From: Peribolospora baueri | Taxonomy: Eukaryota > Basidiomycota > Peribolosporomycetes > Peribolosporales > Peribolosporaceae | Assembly: GCA_029717555.1 (NCBI GenBank) | Contig: JAMDHS010000003.1 | Coordinates: forward strand, 434,001 to 498,000 | Length of the DNA stretch: 64,000 nucleotides | Direction: 5' to 3' | Shown here: positions 20,546 through 33,600 of the stretch, piece after piece | How the letters are laid out: each line of letters begins with the position of its first letter | Position numbering within the stretch: position 1 is the stretch's first letter | Position numbers and translations under genes: made by a program | The notes under the pieces: model-generated | Databases searched by the model: none | What the model was told of the DNA's origin: nothing | What the model saw: the letters and a program-made list of their open reading frames with translations, nothing else

Positions 20546-23500
20546 ATGCCGTCCGTCTCAGCGACGCCAGCCGAGCTCTCTGCGTTGACCTCACTCTTCC
20601 CGCTCACCGACCCTGTGCCCACGCCATCCACCCATCCCTCCCTCATCCCCCCTTCGGACGTTGCCATCGAAGAAGACCTCAGCCGCAACCCTGACAACCC
20701 ACGTCAATGGTCCTCTTATATTGACCACATCAAGGAAACTAATTTTGAGGTCCGCACCATCCCTGATGAAGGCCTTTCTGAGGCACTATCCAACCTGTTG
20801 GGCCCTCTCGCTTCTGCGAAGGGCAGACACGGATTGCAGGCCATCGTATCCATCTACGAGCGTGCTCTCGCCGTCTTCCCCACTAGCTACAAGTGGTGGA
20901 AGGCGTATTTGGAGGCACGGTCGGCGTACGTGTTGGGAAAGGCCAAGAGACCGAGCAAGCAAGAGAAGACCCATCTTGAGTTGGGCCCTGATCTGCTCGA
21001 CAACGTGGAGGAGAGGGGATGGGAAGGTGGTTTGAATGGTGTCGTAGGATGGACAGAGTGGAGGGCATTGGTTATTGCTTATGAGCGGGCGTTGATGTGG
21101 CTCCCGAGGGTGAGTGGAGACCCGCTCATGCCAGCACGACGCTGATGTCCCCTTCGCAACTCTGATTCCTCACAACACATGTTTTCCCTCTCTTCGGCTC
21201 TTCTGGCACGCCCTTTAGATGCCCCGTATCTGGCTTGACTACCTCTCCATTTTCTCCCATCCTCGATGTCCGCCTCCCCTTTCTCACACCCACGCGCGGC
21301 GCACCTTCGATCGCGCCCTGCGATCGCTGCCCGGCAGCTTGCATCTGCGCATTTGGAAAGAATATCTTCTCTGGGCGGAGATGAGAGGAGGAGAGACGTG
21401 CGTGAGGGTTTGGCGGCGGTACCTCAAGGTAAGTCTATCCATCGAATCTTTTCGGGCTGCCTCTCGCAATCCGGTTTTCAGCGTCTGTGAGATGCTAACA
21501 TGAGTTTGTATGCAGGTTGACCCGTCTTTGACCGAGCGATATGTGTCCATCCTCCTCGCGCAACCCACCCCACGCGCGCTCGAGGCCGCCAAGCTCTTGC
21601 TGTCCCTTGCTCGAAAAGCTGCCTCGGGAACGTACAAGAGCCCGGATGGCAAGTCGCCGTATCAGCTCTTAACCGAGTGGCTCGACCTTTGTGAACGCTT
21701 CCCAGATGCCATTGGCTTTGACCCCGAAGAAGCTGAGGCGTTTCGGAAAGAGGTTGCCGAAAAGGAGGGTACTGAAGGGGACGGCAAAATGCAAGAGCTA
21801 ACCACAGGCCAAGTCGCACAGACAGGAACGAACAGAGGAAAGGGCAAGCATGCGGCGCCAGCAGCATCATATGACGCAGATGTGGATCCTGTCAGTACTC
21901 GGAAACTCGACGTGGAGGCAGTTGTCAAGAAGGAGGGTTTGGAAGTCTACCATGATCAGGCCGGTCGACTGTGGACTGGTCTGGCTACTTACTGGATCAA
22001 AATGGGCGAGTTGGACAAGGTAGGTAGGCCGTGAAGTGGCATGCAAGTGACTCCATATTGTAATTCTCATCACTATTTTTAATGGTGATCGCAGGCACGA
22101 GATACCTTCGAGGCCGGCATCAACTCGGTTGTCACGGTCCGCGACTTTACTCAAATCTTCGATGCGTACTCGGAGACTTCAGAACAAGTCATCTCCTATC
22201 TCATGGAGGAGCTCGCGAACCCAGATGATGAAGAGGATGAGGACGAGGAGGAAAGTCTGGAAGAGAAGGAGGAGGACCTTGACCAGAGGATGAAGGATTT
22301 CGAAAGGCTCATGGACAGACGACCGTTTTTGGTCAATGACGTGCTCTTGAGGAGGAATCCGCACGACGTCCAAGAATGGGAGAAGAGAGTCGCATTGTGG
22401 GGAACAAACGACGAGAAGGTATGTTGTCATCTGTTGGCTCTGTTCCAGTTTGAACGCTAGTTTGATCAATGTTTGGCGACTTCTCTTCCCTCATCAGATT
22501 GTGGAGACGTACACCAACGCTATTGCGACGATCAATCCACGCAAGGCAACTGCAAATTTCCATCAGCTCTTCATCAACTTTGCAAGGTTCTATGAAGAAG
22601 GTGGCTCTGAGGGAGACGAGTCTGCAGCTGATCTGGCCAGCGCGAGGAAAATTTTCGAGAAAGCCACGACAATTCCGTTCAAGAAGGTGGACGAGTTGGC
22701 AGAAGTGTGGTGTGAATGGGCGGAGATGGAGGTGCGGAACAGGTGGGTGCGGACGGGCATGGGGCAAGGACGTTCACTCCGGGTAATTTCCGACGCTGAC
22801 GATTCACTCGTACGCACAGCAATTATGACGAAGCTATTCGCGTCATGCAAAGGGCGACTGCGCTCCCGAGAAACACCAAAGTCAGCTTTTATGACGATGT
22901 GAGCACCCGCTTCCGATTCTTTTTAACTGGAGTTAGGGGGCCTTTCCTCATCCTTCCGCTTCTCAACAGAGTCTCCCTGTCCAAGCTCGTCTATTCAAGT
23001 CCCTGAAGTTATGGGCGTTCTATGTGGACTTGGAAGAATCCATCGGATCTGTGGAAACGACAAAGAAGGTGTACGACAAAATCATGGAGCTCAAAATCGC
23101 CAACGCCCAGGTTATTGTCAACTATGCCGTTTTTCTGGAGGAGAACAACTACTTCGAAGAAGCCTTCAAAGTGTACGAGCGCGGCGTCGAGGTCTTCACT
23201 TATCCGATCGCTTTCGAGCTCTGGAACGTTTATCTCTCCAAGTTCGTCAAACGATATGTGAGTACACGAGGTGGATCTCTGTCCTGTAGGTTTGCTCTAC
23301 TGACTCCTAGCTCTGACGCGCTCGCAGGGAGGAACGAAGATCGAACGAGCACGGGACCTCTTTGAGCAAGCTCTCGACAAGTGTCCACCACAATTCTGCA
23401 AGCCTTTGTACCTGATGTACGGTCGACTGGAGGAGGAACACGGCTTGGCGAAGAGGGCAATGGACATTTACGACCGCGCTACATCCGCCGTCTCCGACGC

Positions 23501-24350
23501 GGATCGGTTCGATGTGAGCTTTCGAGGTCTTCATTTCTTAGCCACCGCTGTGTCGGCGCTACATAATGTCCACCTTCGCGACTTACTCAACCTCCGTTCT
23601 GGGTTTGTACGTTTTCATCACCAGATGTACACTTTCTACATCGCTAAAGTAGCTGCCAACTTCGGGCTGGCTGCGACTCGCCCGATTTACGAGCGCGCCA
23701 TCGAGGTCCTTCCGGACCGTCAGACGGCCGAAATGTGTCTTCGCTTCGCCGGCCTAGAGCGCAAACTCGGCGAAATCGACAGGGCTAGGGCCATCTACGC
23801 TCATGCCAGTCAATTCTGTGATCCGAGGGTGAGTCACTTTCCTTCCAAGCCTTGACGACGGACTCGTACGATGATTGGCGCGTTTTCTCTTCGTTCTGTA
23901 ACACAGACGCAGCCAAAGTTCTGGGAAGAGTGGAACGCCTTCGAGATCGAGACAGGTTCGGAGGACACCTTCCGCGAAATGCTTCGCATCAAGCGGTCGG
24001 TGCAGGCTCAGTTCAACACCGAGGTGAGTAGGCAGTTGCCAGACTGCCCACGGCCGAAGTCTTGAGGTGGCCAAATCGCGGCCCGCATCGACTGATCCAC
24101 TTCACATCGCCATCGGTCGCAGATCTCATACCTCGCCTCGGCCCTCGCGGCGCGCCAACAGCCGCAAGAGGCGGCTACAACGGCGAACGCGGGCGATGCA
24201 ATGGCACAGGCCGAGGCGGCCGCCAAGGCCAACAAGCCTGCCCTGGCCTTCGTCGCCGCTACCAAGGCGGCGGGTGCGCCTCAGGCGGCGGAACCCGTGC
24301 AAGCGGCGAACCCAGACGAAATTGGCGGGGATGACGAAGATCTGTTGTAG
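20546..24350 (+). CDS. SYF1: Pre-mRNA-splicing factor SYF1 (HAT-repeat protein)
   Basis: Scaffold of the NTC/Prp19 complex, equivalent to human XAB2. The protein is built of half-a-TPR (HAT) repeats through most of its length, seen as recurring W and Y/A-R pairs: [164 protein letters not shown] and [11 protein letters not shown]. An acidic insertion ([18 protein letters not shown]) lies near the middle. The C-terminus is Ala-rich and ends in the acidic GGDDEDLL. About nine or ten exons; the stop is at 24,348-24,350. Length (about 1000 residues) is rather long for the family because of the acidic and Ala-rich parts. Confidence 0.95.
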
Positions 24351-24503
24351 TCGTGTAACTTGCAAGTGGAAGGGGGACGTGGATTCATTCTAGCGCCGCT
24401 TCAACAACACCAACGTTCTCATTGTGGACAGTGGCGAAAGCAAACCCGATTGTCGAGACAAATTCTAGGATGACAGAAGGGTATAATGCATCGTTCGTCG
24501 CCC

Positions 24504-26492
24504 TTAACGCTTCCGACTTCTCTTTCCATCGGAGGCCCAGGCGTATCCGTCTGTCTGTTCAGCCTCCTGATCCGGAGCCGGACCGCTCTCCGGATCGGTC
24601 ATACCATCCTCGTCTTTGAACTCGGGCCTGCCAACAGCAGAACTGAGAGCTTCATAAGCGACGGCAAAGTCGCGCTTTGCAAAATTGTCGTTGGATCCCA
24701 GCGCCTCGTATATGCTGGAGGCCAAGGAGCCGAGTGGAGTCGGCACGCCTTCCAAACGAGCGGCGCGGAGAGCCAAAGAGAGATCTTTGGCCATAAGCCT
24801 GGGTACGGATAGGTGGATAAAGTGGCGATTCAGCAAGCCAAATTATTGCTCGCCTCGCCAGCTACGCGTGGTGATGAAGCTCACTTGGAAGCAAAGCCGC
24901 CTTCGTAACCACGGTCGGCGGGCGGGCTCTGCTGGCCCGCAAGAGCTCCAGGTACGGGGTTGTTGACCTCCGATGACCAGCAGCGACCAGTGCTGTGAAA
25001 GCCGGTAGAGAAGGCCAAATGGACAGGGAAAATGATATTGTGCATCCAAACTCAGTTCGTGGAGAGCAATGCAGACTGCATGCTCGGCCCGCCTTTGCTT
25101 CCAAAGCATGGAGGAAGATGCTCACGAGGTGTTGATGATGTCGGCCAACAATTTGGGCGGAAGGCCGTTCGAAACACCTAGCATCATCGCTTCAGAAACG
25201 CCGAGCCTTATTGAGAGCAAATAAAGTTCGGCTACTGTCAGTGTTTCTTAAGCCAGTTCCATGAGACTGCTCTTGGTTCATGACCCACATCGAAATGCCA
25301 AGTAACAAGTTGTTGGCAATCTGAAGGCGGTGAAGAGCGTCAATTAGGATAAAAGAGGTCTCGTGCGTTTGTCAAGGCGAAAACAGGAATGGAGCGCCCC
25401 GAAGTCCCTTAGAGAATCACCTTGGCTATAAGGCCGTTAGTGTTCTTCCCGCAATACACGCTTCGCTTGCCCATCGTGGCCAAAATCGGCTCTGCGCGCT
25501 TGAAGGCGGTCTCAGAGCCGCCGCACATGAACGACAGTGTCGCTGCCCGCGCACCGACAACGCCTAAGCATGGGAGAGGGAGACAGGACGCAAGTTAAGA
25601 CGGTGGGGAAACGCAAGGCGGAACCGAGAATCGGAAAACCTACACACCTCCGCTCACAGGGGCATCGATCATGTCCCCGCCAGCCTCTTGGACGGCAGTG
25701 GCTGCCTGTAAGAGAAGGTCGGAAGAGAGTAAGAGTCGGGACATTCAATGAGAGACTGAAGAAGGACAACGGACCTGCATTGCTACCACCGGGTCCAGCG
25801 TCGTGCTATCTATAGCCAAAAAATCTTCAGCGCCTGCGCCTTGAACACCAGCGAGGATGCCTTGTTCGCCCAGGTAGACCTCGTGTACGTGCGGCGACGA
25901 GGGTAGCATGGTGATAACGGTGGAGGAGAGGGCAGCAACCCTAGACGGCATTCCGTGGGGGGCAATAAAGGGAATATGGGTAAGCAGCCTGACGTCAAAG
26001 GCAGTTAGTAGCTAACGTAGAGGCGGCGTACCCTGCGGGCGACGTGGCGGTCACAACGTCCCGATTGGGGTTGAGGCTCGTTTGGGCGGTGAGAAAACGT
26101 GTGACCACCTTTAAAGCGTTGGCAAAGCCGAATCGTCCTCTGTCAGTATCAAGTACTGAAACGCACTCCCAACGTTGCTAGAAGAAGTCAAACTCACTAA
26201 CTGGTCGACGTCGTGGACGACGAATGCCACGTTCTTGTGTTTAGGGTTTGCGAACGTCTTCGAGACGAGATTGTGCGCCATTTCACGCCCCTGAGTCCAA
26301 ACAAGATAGCGACATAGGAGAGTACGAGTAAAGGCAACTCTAATGTAAGGAAGGCCAGGGTCGCGGGTGTGTGAATGCCGTCCGAGCCGGCAAGGCGCGA
26401 CGGACACTTACCATTGCGCCTAGACCAATGAACCCGATGGTGTCGCTGCGCTTCCTAAGGGCTTGCTGGAGCAAGCGAAATGATGAGCGCAT
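24504..26492 (-). CDS. 3-hydroxyisobutyrate dehydrogenase, mitochondrial
   Basis: Oxidises 3-hydroxyisobutyrate to methylmalonate semialdehyde with NAD+ in valine breakdown. The first exon (ATG at 26,492) encodes MRSSFRLLQQALRKRS, a basic amphipathic presequence, followed by TIGFIGLGAMGREMAHNLV, the GxGxxG dinucleotide turn. Later blocks: ITMLPSSPHVHEVYLGEQG, FLAIDSTTLDP, GGDMIDAPVSGG (substrate loop), TLSFMCGG, MGKRSVYCGKNTNGLIAKIANN with the catalytic Lys, GVSEAMMLGVSNGL, and FASKLMAKDLSLALRAA near the end. A Glu/Asp-rich tail with a basic end (DGKRSRKR) extends beyond the usual C-terminus. About nine exons. Its stop lies 153 bases from the SYF1 stop (convergent), and it is divergent from the P450. 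Confidence 0.93.
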
Positions 26493-26993
26493 TGTGTCGA
26501 GTCTCAGCGGTGACAAGTAAACAAGAAACCTGCTTCAGTCCTCGAGAGCGGAGACGTCCGGATTTGGAGGTGAGGCAGCGGGGGCTGGACCAGCCGGTGC
26601 GGGGGAGCGGGGAATCTACTCACGTGATGATGTGAGGAGGAGGTGCCGTGGCCCGTGCGCGGCCGTGTGAAATTTGTGGGTGGGGTTGTTGTGAGGGACT
26701 CCGCGGCACCTGAGCAACGACCACATGCACTTAACTCACTCGCCTTGTGTAGGCCCGCGCATGCGGCTGAGGTGCATCGCAATGTGCGTAGAGGCTCGTC
26801 ACTTGACCGAAAGGGGCCCACCCCGGACGCTGTCTTTTGAATTCCCCCCTCGTTCCCTCTATAAATACGGGGTCAATAACCACCCGCCAACCATATTCGA
26901 GCCTGTCGATCTGCTCGTCTCCAATTCTCAAAGTTGCAGTCTTCGACAAATCGCTTCCATCTCTGCTTACCTTCTTGTTCCAGTCCCCTCAGC
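26493..26993. promoter_or_regulatory. Divergent promoter of HIBADH and the P450
   Basis: A CACGTG motif within TCACGTGATG lies at 26,621-26,626, near the dehydrogenase start. On the P450 side a clear TATA box (TCTATAAATA, 26,858-26,867) lies 127 bases before the P450 ATG. A TATA box suits an inducible gene; that last step is inference. Confidence 0.5.
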
Positions 26994-29900
26994 ATGTCTA
27001 GCACCTCTGCCTCTCGCGTCCTCTCAGCCCTGCCCGCCTCCTCTGCCACCCTCTATATTACCGCCCTCCTCCTCCTCGTAGCCCCGCTTCTCCGCCTCCT
27101 CTACCTGATCTTTCTCCGCCCACACCTTAGCCCACTCAGAAAGGTTAACGGTCCTCCGCGGAAGAACCTCATATTTGGAGCGAAGGACGCCGCTAGTCTT
27201 GAAAATAGGTACGCCGCGTTGAGGGAGTGGAGGAAACTGTACGGCCATGTTTACGCCACCCCTGGGTTGTTTGGAGTGAGTCGGCGGCGAGGAAAAGCGG
27301 CGCGTAACGTCTTTTTCTTTGCATTGTTGCCGTGAAAACTCATCAATCCTGCTCTGCTGCCGAACACTTTGACACTCCTGCATACTCCCTTTCCCATCCG
27401 CGTTGTCATCTGATCCCCACCCCTACTCCTCCCTTTCTCTCGGTCGGCCACTTTCATATAGGCCAATGTGTTGGTCATCGAGGATCACAAGGCACTTTCG
27501 CACATCTTCACGGCCCGCCCGTACGCATACGGCATGTCTGACGTCAGCAAGCGTTTTCTAGGCATGTCTTTTGGGGACGGCGTCCTCACGGCTTCAGGTA
27601 AGTTGGCAAGCGGGTCACGTTCAGAATGGAATGCCCTCGTTGTATTTCCCCACGTCATCGCGGACGGTCGGTGGAGTGTGTATGTCTCGAAGCAAGATAA
27701 GGAAAGCGAAACACCTGTCGTAACTCCATCCTCAGGTCATCAGCACAAGGTCCAACGCCGGGTCCTATCACCGGCTTTTTCTCAGGCGCGCGTCAACGAG
27801 CTCGTTCCCGCCTTCCGACTCTGCGCGCTCGAGGTGCGTTATTCCAGTAGCCGGCCTGACCTGGTCGACACCCTTTCACTGATTGACCGCCAATGTCATG
27901 TTGATGCTTCTTCTTATTCATGTGCTGTGAAGCTCAATGACAAATGGTCCGAGATGTTGGAAAAGTCAGGGACAGAGAAGATCGAAGTCAATGCTCATCA
28001 GTGGTTGAGCAGGGTTACCTGTGGGTCGACTTCAGCGGCTTCCCTTTGTGCTGTTGCTGGAGAGAGAACGCTTGTCGTGAAGGCTTCTACGCTGATAACG
28101 CTCGGAATTCACAACTGGCCATTTCTCTTTCTGGCCATTTTGTTCTTGGGGACTCGTTCTCTTTCCAGTTGACGTCATAGGTCTCGGCGGCTTCGGTCAT
28201 TCATTTCACACAGTCTCTGAACCCGCCGACCTGCCCACTTCAACTCTCGCTTCAGCCTTCCGAACGGTTTTTGCCCTTATGCACGGAAAGCGCATAATGT
28301 GGCTTCAGGCTGTCATTCCCATCCTGGGTTGGCTCCCTTCAAAGTGGGGAGCCATGGTGCGCGAAAGCAAGAAAGTGGTGTATGTCGCTATTAGGGAGAT
28401 GGTCAGGAGTCGTAAGGAGGCAGTCGTTCTGGAGAAGGGAAATGTCAACATCAAAAAGGGTGACATCGATGGAAAGGACGTCCTGAGCTCGCTAGGTGGG
28501 TTGCTGTTGCGCCATTCTGTCAGCCACTTGGGCAAATCTGGTCTTGTTGCTTCCTAAGTTGACATTCCCATCGGTCTCTTCATCATTTTCTCACAGTTAA
28601 GGCCAATATGGCAGAGGATCTCAAGCCTGGGGAGCGCCTCTCGGATGAGGAAGTGAAGGATAATACCACTCTGCTGATGGCTGCCGGTAAGTGAAGGGGA
28701 GAAGTGCCATCTGTGCCTCTAGCTCTTCTTGCACTAGACGAGCGCTCGGTCATTAGGTGTGCGACGATACCTCAAACTGGGATTCTTACATTCCAATTTT
28801 GCATGTTGCTTATTCCTGCTTAAGGCCACGAGACAACATGTGAGCTCCCGTTTAGGCGAATTTTATCCCTGCGTTTTGTGGTGACGTGCTGATTCTCGCT
28901 TTCCACCGAAACTCCTATCTTCATTGTCCCTCTCTTTCGTCTCCTAGCCAATGCCCTTTCCTTCTGCTTGTGGCAACTCGCGATGGATGAAGAAATGCAG
29001 GACAAGCTCCGCGCTGAGCTACGTTCTTCGCCTTCGCTCGATGCACGCGTTCCGGCCGGGGAGTGCACCGCCGAGAGCTTGGCCAACTTGACATATTTGG
29101 ATGGCGTTGTCAAAGAGACGTAAGTCGGGTCCCCCACATGACAGGCGTGTTCGGAACTTCCGGGGCCGCACTGGAACTTGTCTAACTGTCTGGTGACCTC
29201 TTGCCCATGTGATATTGTACCATACATCGTCTTCCCTTTTCTCCACGCAGTCTGCGCCTCCACCCAGCTGGCCCTACGATTCAGCGAGAGGCCTACGAAC
29301 ACGATGTTCTCCCGCTCTCTAAGCCCATATGCCTTGTCGATGGATGCTCAGTGGACAGGCTGCACATATCCAAGGGTGATGAGATTATTGTGCCCGTGTG
29401 CGAGGTATGTTTTCTATCGTCTGTCCTGGACCTCTAGGTTAGGCCTGTCGGCCAAGTGAGATCCTCACCCACCCCTCTTTTATCCCTACAACTACATCTT
29501 TTTTGTTTTGGCTATTTTTCGGGCAGATAAACAGAGCGACAGACATATGGGGCCAAGATGCAGAGGAATTCAAACCGCTTCGCTGGGCTCCAGATCAGCA
29601 GTTGCCAGACAGGGCAAAAATGCTTGACGGGTGGAATCACCTCAGCACCTTCGGTCATGGAGTCAAGGCCTGTCTTGGCATGAAATTTGCAGCTCTCGAG
29701 TGAGTTTTATACTTTGTACTCTGACCTAGCTCCCTCGGCTGTACCTTTCTATGGTAATTCACCCAAAGGGCTGGTGCCACATCCTTCTCTCGAGACTCAA
29801 AGTTGTCATTGCCACGATCATCCACGACTTCAAAGTCACCCCCACTTCGCGGACCAAAGACGTGGAAAGGAGGGTCAAGTGGGTGTCGCTCGTTTCATTT

Positions 29901-30089
29901 TCATCACTGTGTGGCCGTTTCACTCCCCCTCCCCCTTCTCCCGCCGTCCATCTGCCTTCTGTCAAGGCTTGAATTGACATAGACGATATATCTGCCTGTC
30001 CCTGACTGCACAGACTTGTCACCAAGCCTTATCTGAAAGGAGATGATAGTGGCCCTCAAATGCCTGTTTTCATCTCGCGGGCGCTGTAA
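26994..30089 (+). CDS. Cytochrome P450 monooxygenase (microsomal type)
   Basis: A haem-thiolate monooxygenase anchored in the ER; the substrate cannot be read from sequence. A membrane anchor (LYITALLLLVAPLLRLLYLIFL) starts near residue 20, followed by a NGPPRKNLIFG hinge. P450 landmarks: helix C-like HKVQRRVLSPAFS, I-helix AAGHETTSNALSF, ExxR in VVKETLRLHPAGPT, the FKPLRW region, and the haem-binding loop FGHGVKACLG with the Cys ligand. The C-terminus ends at FISRAL (stop 30,087-30,089). About twelve exons. The HETT core of the oxygen-activating motif sits on a 15-base exon (28,825-28,839): AAG is completed across its 5' junction and SNA across its 3' junction. All landmarks are intact, so the gene looks functional. 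The CYP family cannot be named without a search. Confidence 0.93.
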
Positions 30090-30600
30090 CTGACTCCAGT
30101 ATCATCCAAGCTTCATTTCGGTCGACCCTCCTCGGTATTCCCTCGAGATTCTTGTCGCTTTGCCTCTCGTGCGGAAGCGAAATTCGTCGGTAAACTTGTT
30201 GTGCCATCTCTGGCTCTCTCGCGATCTGATGCTCCCAGCTCTCTTGAAACCCGCCAAATGTGGCCGATGAATGTACATCTTCAAAGTTGGCTCATGAACA
30301 CAGACAGTGCGTATGCGAAAGGACGGGAAGGGAGGAAGGAGGCGCCAAGAGCCAAAAGTAGGTAAAGACAGGAAAGGCGCATCGCTGAGATAGACGAGAA
30401 CCGACACGTAAGTGTCATGAGATGGAGCATGGGCGGAAACTCGATTGCTTGACGAGACAAGAGCTAACAAAAGATGCACGCTAGGACAAAAAAACTAGAT
30501 ACTTCTGAACAGCTTAAAGGGAAAAAAAAACCCACGGAGAGAACTAGATGACGTACGGGGGGAACATTACGTGACCTCGGTGTGCGAATGCGTCCTGACG
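30090..30600. other. Convergent 3' region of the P450 and EDC4-like genes
   Basis: About 510 bases between two stops, with no recognisable gene. It contains a run of A near 30,521-30,530. Confidence 0.45.
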
Positions 30601-33600
30601 TCACATCCTAGCCAACACCCCGCGCAGCTCGTCCATTTTCGCGCCCAACCCTGCCTCTCTGAGATCCCTCCTCTCCCTAAGAGCCTTTTCCACCGCCTCG
30701 CGCCCCAAACCGATTACCTTAGGATAGTACGTGGCGATCGAGCTGTCCGTGCCGTCCAAAACGCGGAGAGCCTCGTCGAGCCAGCGGACGTGCTTGTCTG
30801 CTGTCGCGGGCGAAGCGGTGGCTAGGGTGCTGATTAGGCGGTGGACGAGGGTGAGGCTGAGCGCAGAGCATGCAAGTACCCGCAGAAAGATTAATGATTA
30901 ATCAGCGTGCCCCTTACCCAACTGCGCTCTATCTCCAGTCGAAGATTGATAAACTACAGTAGAGGCGAAACTCACAGAACAGCTTGACTAAGTTGAGGCC
31001 TTCCTCCGAAACGGAAAATCGCGCCCGGGCCTCCGTGGTAAGTCGCAATACTATCCAAAAGGCCGTCGACCTGAGCGGGATCGTCAGCGGATAGGACCTT
31101 GAGGAAAATATCCTCCCAGTCTTGCTGGGCCGGTGCCCGGCTCTGCTGCTGTGGTAGTGATTGCGGATCAGTGGGCGCCTGCGGGGCCTGAGGGAATTGA
31201 GACACGTTCCGGTGGTGTTCCTGTCGCTGAGCGCGGGGGGGCTGAGAAAAACCAAGAACATCTGTGGGCGTTGGAGGAACACTTGGCTGTTGCAGCGGCC
31301 ACTGCCCCGACAGTTGGGTCGGGTAGGCAGCTGTGGCGCCGACTACGAAGGCAGAGGTTGTCGCTGCCGGCGGCAGTGGCGAGAGACGCGCTTGTGGAAG
31401 AGCACCAGTGAGAGCTGTCGGAGCGTAGAAGCCACCCAACGGGTGCGAGGGGGTAGCGGAGGTAGGCAGTTGCCCCAAAGAAGTCTGGGCATGTCCTGCT
31501 TGGTGGTGCTGGGGCTGGGGTTGCGGGGGTTGATGTTGAGGCAGAGCCGCGGTAGACGAAATACTACCTCTACGTTCACTCAAAGTGCGGAGTGCCTGGC
31601 CATGCTGCTCGTTGTTCCTGGTCAGCACCTTCATCTGTTCCTGCAAGCCTCTCATGGCCTCAGCAGTCGACTCAATGGCAGTTTGAGCTTCCTTGAGCGC
31701 CTCGCTTTGCTCGGCAACAATTGTCTTCCTCACGCCTGTAATCTCCGCGTGCACTTCTTTGAGAAGCATGTGCAGCATGTGGTCCGTCGCGTTGGAATAG
31801 GCCGGGATGAGAGTGGTGGAGATGGACTGCTTGATCTGCCGTTCGAAGAGCGGGATTACGCCGTTCTGGATGCCGCGGACAAGGTGTGAGGACACGTCGG
31901 GTCGAAGAAGCAGCTTTTGAAGCTCATTAGGCAAGACCTGACAACCAGTAAGGGATCGACAGCAAGTTAAGCCACACTTTCCTATTTTTTTCGATTAATG
32001 AACTTCGTCGGACCACTCGTCGGGCTCACCCCTCTCATTGCCTCGTCCAACCCCCTCGCAAGCTGCTGCCCCACTGCCTCCCTAACCAGATTATGGACGG
32101 CAGGTAGAACTGAAGCCTGGATCTCCTTGCGCACGATTGACTCCAGCACGCGCGTGGTGTTCTTCGTCAGCTCGTTCGAAATGAGCCGGAGCAGAGTCTC
32201 TTGCCGGGCTACCTCAGCAGCTTGGGACGCTAAGCGCTCTTCCTCCATGCGGGCGGCTGCACGCGGGCGTGTCGGAGAGAAGGCGAAAATGCGGATCAAC
32301 ATGGAGGCTTTAACTGGAATACATTCAAATCCGCTGACAACTCACCTATCTTCCCCATCTCCGTCGACAATAGCCTTTCCATTCGACCAACCAGTACCCC
32401 TTCGATCCTCGTAAGCTGCTGAGCGCTGAATTCATCGCCGGCCCCCTCCGTCTTTGCTCCCGTATCTTTCTCTTTCTCCTTTTCCTTCTCCTTCCCACTC
32501 TGTCGCCCTTTGCCCTTCCCACCTCTCTGGGTAGCAGTCGTCGTAACCACAGCCGCGGGCCCCTCATCCACCTTATCTGCGTTGTCGCTGGTTGAGACGA
32601 GGGTGCCGCGACCAGCACCCCAGACGGACGCCCCACCGTTCGTTTGGCCCTGCTGGACATCTGCGGCATCTTTTGCGTTGGCAGCCTTGTTAGCAGCCTT
32701 TTTGAGGTTCCGAATCGCGCCGTTCACTACCGGTCCAGCGAGCTTAAAGTCCGCATCGGATACATTCAATCCGGTCGCAGAAGTCGAAGGCGTGGGGGGC
32801 TGTATGGACGTGGCGACGGGGGCAGACGCCGTGGTAGTGGTCGTCGGAGCTGCCGCCGAGGATTTGACGTCACCGGTCGAATGGGTCACAGACGCGGCCG
32901 TTGACATCACCGCCGGGACTTCGTCGACTTCTACAGCCAAATGAGCTGTCTGTGCTACCACTTCAGCTTCCTCAGTCCTCTTCTCCTCCGCCGCTGGCTC
33001 TTCCTTCCCGTGACCCCATCCGAGCGCCTCGGCAGGCAGGCGAAGCCGATGGATGCCACCAGGGTGCACGGCAAAGACGTCCAAGCCTCGGGACTGAGAC
33101 GTCGCCACGCTCCCTCCTTCGCCAGCCGCGGCTAGTTTCGCTGTTCCAGTAAACGAGGAGGAAGGGAAGCTAGAAACAACGTAGTTGATCGTAGGTTCGG
33201 GGAGAGCAAACTCCCTCGTGGAGAGGATATCGAGCTCGAGCTGCAGGGTTTTCTTCTGCTTTCCCAAACCCCCGCGCAGGTACACTCGGCCCTCCGAGTC
33301 CTTGAAGAGCTCGCGCTGGAGGAGAGTAGCGTCGTCGATCGTTGACAGGTCCCTGTCCGCATCTTCGACTTTATCCTCGGTAGTCCCGTTCTTGATCCCT
33401 TGCTCGTCAATTTGCTCCATGCCGACGGCACGCGCGCCGAGTTGGAAAGCGAACATGGAAGCACGCAGCGAGTGGCTCAGGAGTAGCGTCCCGGAAGGCT
33501 CGTGGAAAATGGGGTGGACGATAGGGGGCGGCTCAACCGGGCCGTGCTCGAACTCCCACACCGCGATGGCCTCTCCGCCGACCGGCTCCACGAATGCCAG

